Virus record (IMG/VR): IMGVR_UViG_3300043425_000584
Location: 1-35,549 of that record
From: a virus
Direction: 5' to 3' (one strand)
DNA: 35,549 nucleotides
In this document: one piece after another, positions 35,401-35,549 of the stretch
How the letters are laid out: each line of letters starts with the position of its first letter
How positions within the stretch are numbered: position 1 is the first letter of the stretch
The notes under the pieces: model-generated
The model's database searches: none
The model's input: only the letters and a program-made list of their open reading frames with translations
What the model was told of the DNA's origin: nothing
Translations under genes and position numbers: made by a program

Positions 35401-35549
35401 ATTTAAAAGAAGTCGCAAAAGAGATACGAGATATACTATCAGAAAGACAAAAAGAGTTTTGTTTAACTTTTGAAGAAGATAAACATAGATATACCATGAA
35501 AGATGTTGATGGGAAAATTAGAGACGATTTCCCATCAGTATCAAAAGTA
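35397..35549 (+). CDS. Possible PD-(D/E)XK nuclease, 5' part only
   Basis: 51 codons run to the window edge. The ATG overlaps the primase stop by 4 bases (ATGA). A helical start (NLKEVAKEIRDILSERQKE) is followed by LTFEEDKHRYTM and DDFPSVSKV. The order 'strand with HxY, short loop, PSVS/T' is how many phage PD-(D/E)XK (RecB/Cas4-like) nucleases begin. The catalytic motifs would lie beyond the window, so this is a suggestion from the N-terminus and the resolvase-primase context. Confidence 0.6.
   Translation, partial: MNLKEVAKEIRDILSERQKEFCLTFEEDKHRYTMKDVDGKIRDDFPSVSKV

Noticed and set aside
1-35549. Possible stop-codon reassignment (no TAG stop is used)
   Set aside because: Every assigned gene ends in TAA except two in TGA, and no key domain is interrupted by TAG. 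The absence of TAG fits the AT-rich composition.
1-35549. tRNA genes, CRISPR arrays, insertion sequences, integrase or attachment sites
   Set aside because: None could be supported by eye; gaps between genes are short and hold only the motifs listed.

Overview
The window is a dense, AT-rich, single-strand stretch of a tailed-phage genome. All 29 supported genes lie on the + strand, usually separated by a few bases or overlapping. Replication, recombination and baseplate proteins match the T4-like (contractile-tail, myovirus) set, so I read it as a T4-like phage of the class Caudoviricetes.

The host is probably a member of the Bacteroidota, on four grounds. (1) The promoter before the ssDNA-binding protein gene fits the Bacteroidota pattern TTTG-N19-TAnnTTTG at 7 of 8 fixed bases of the -7 box. 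(2) Most starts are preceded by A/T-rich leaders with no Shine-Dalgarno sequence. (3) Several tail proteins contain repeats of the SprB type, known from Flavobacterium gliding adhesins. (4) A small CCGxGCxHCPY protein resembles a family I associate with Bacteroidota. This is inference from sequence pattern, not a search result.

Layout. 1-700: 3' end of an unrecognised acidic, coiled-coil protein with an Ala/Pro tandem repeat, closed by a strong terminator. 734-8072: replication and nucleotide block: gp32-like SSB, small conserved protein, UvsX/RecA-like recombinase, RNase H/FEN-type 5' nuclease, unknown protein, DnaB/gp41-like helicase, B12-dependent ribonucleotide reductase, possible 26-residue microprotein, Cys-rich small protein, then a second terminator. 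8110-22959: baseplate and tail block: gp25, gp6, a 1650-residue protein with an internal membrane-like segment in the gp7 position, then five further structural proteins, one with a PKD fold. 22959-33835: adhesin or tail-fibre block: SprB-like multi-repeat proteins, three small single-domain relatives, a GlcNAc-type glycosyltransferase, a Pro-Thr-rich Cys-rich protein, and a fibre-like protein. 33842-35549: return to DNA metabolism: RuvC-like resolvase, DnaG-like primase, and the start of a possible PD-(D/E)XK nuclease.

The first and last blocks together would supply most of a T4-style replisome and recombination machine. The middle builds the baseplate and host-recognition apparatus. The most notable signals are the glycosyltransferase next to a Pro-Thr-linker virion protein, the SprB-like repeats in tail proteins, the membrane-like segment inside a baseplate-region protein, and a TATTTAT motif recurring just upstream of gene starts that may be the phage's late promoter. 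No gap between genes exceeds 300 bases. No tRNA, CRISPR array, insertion sequence or integrase was seen.
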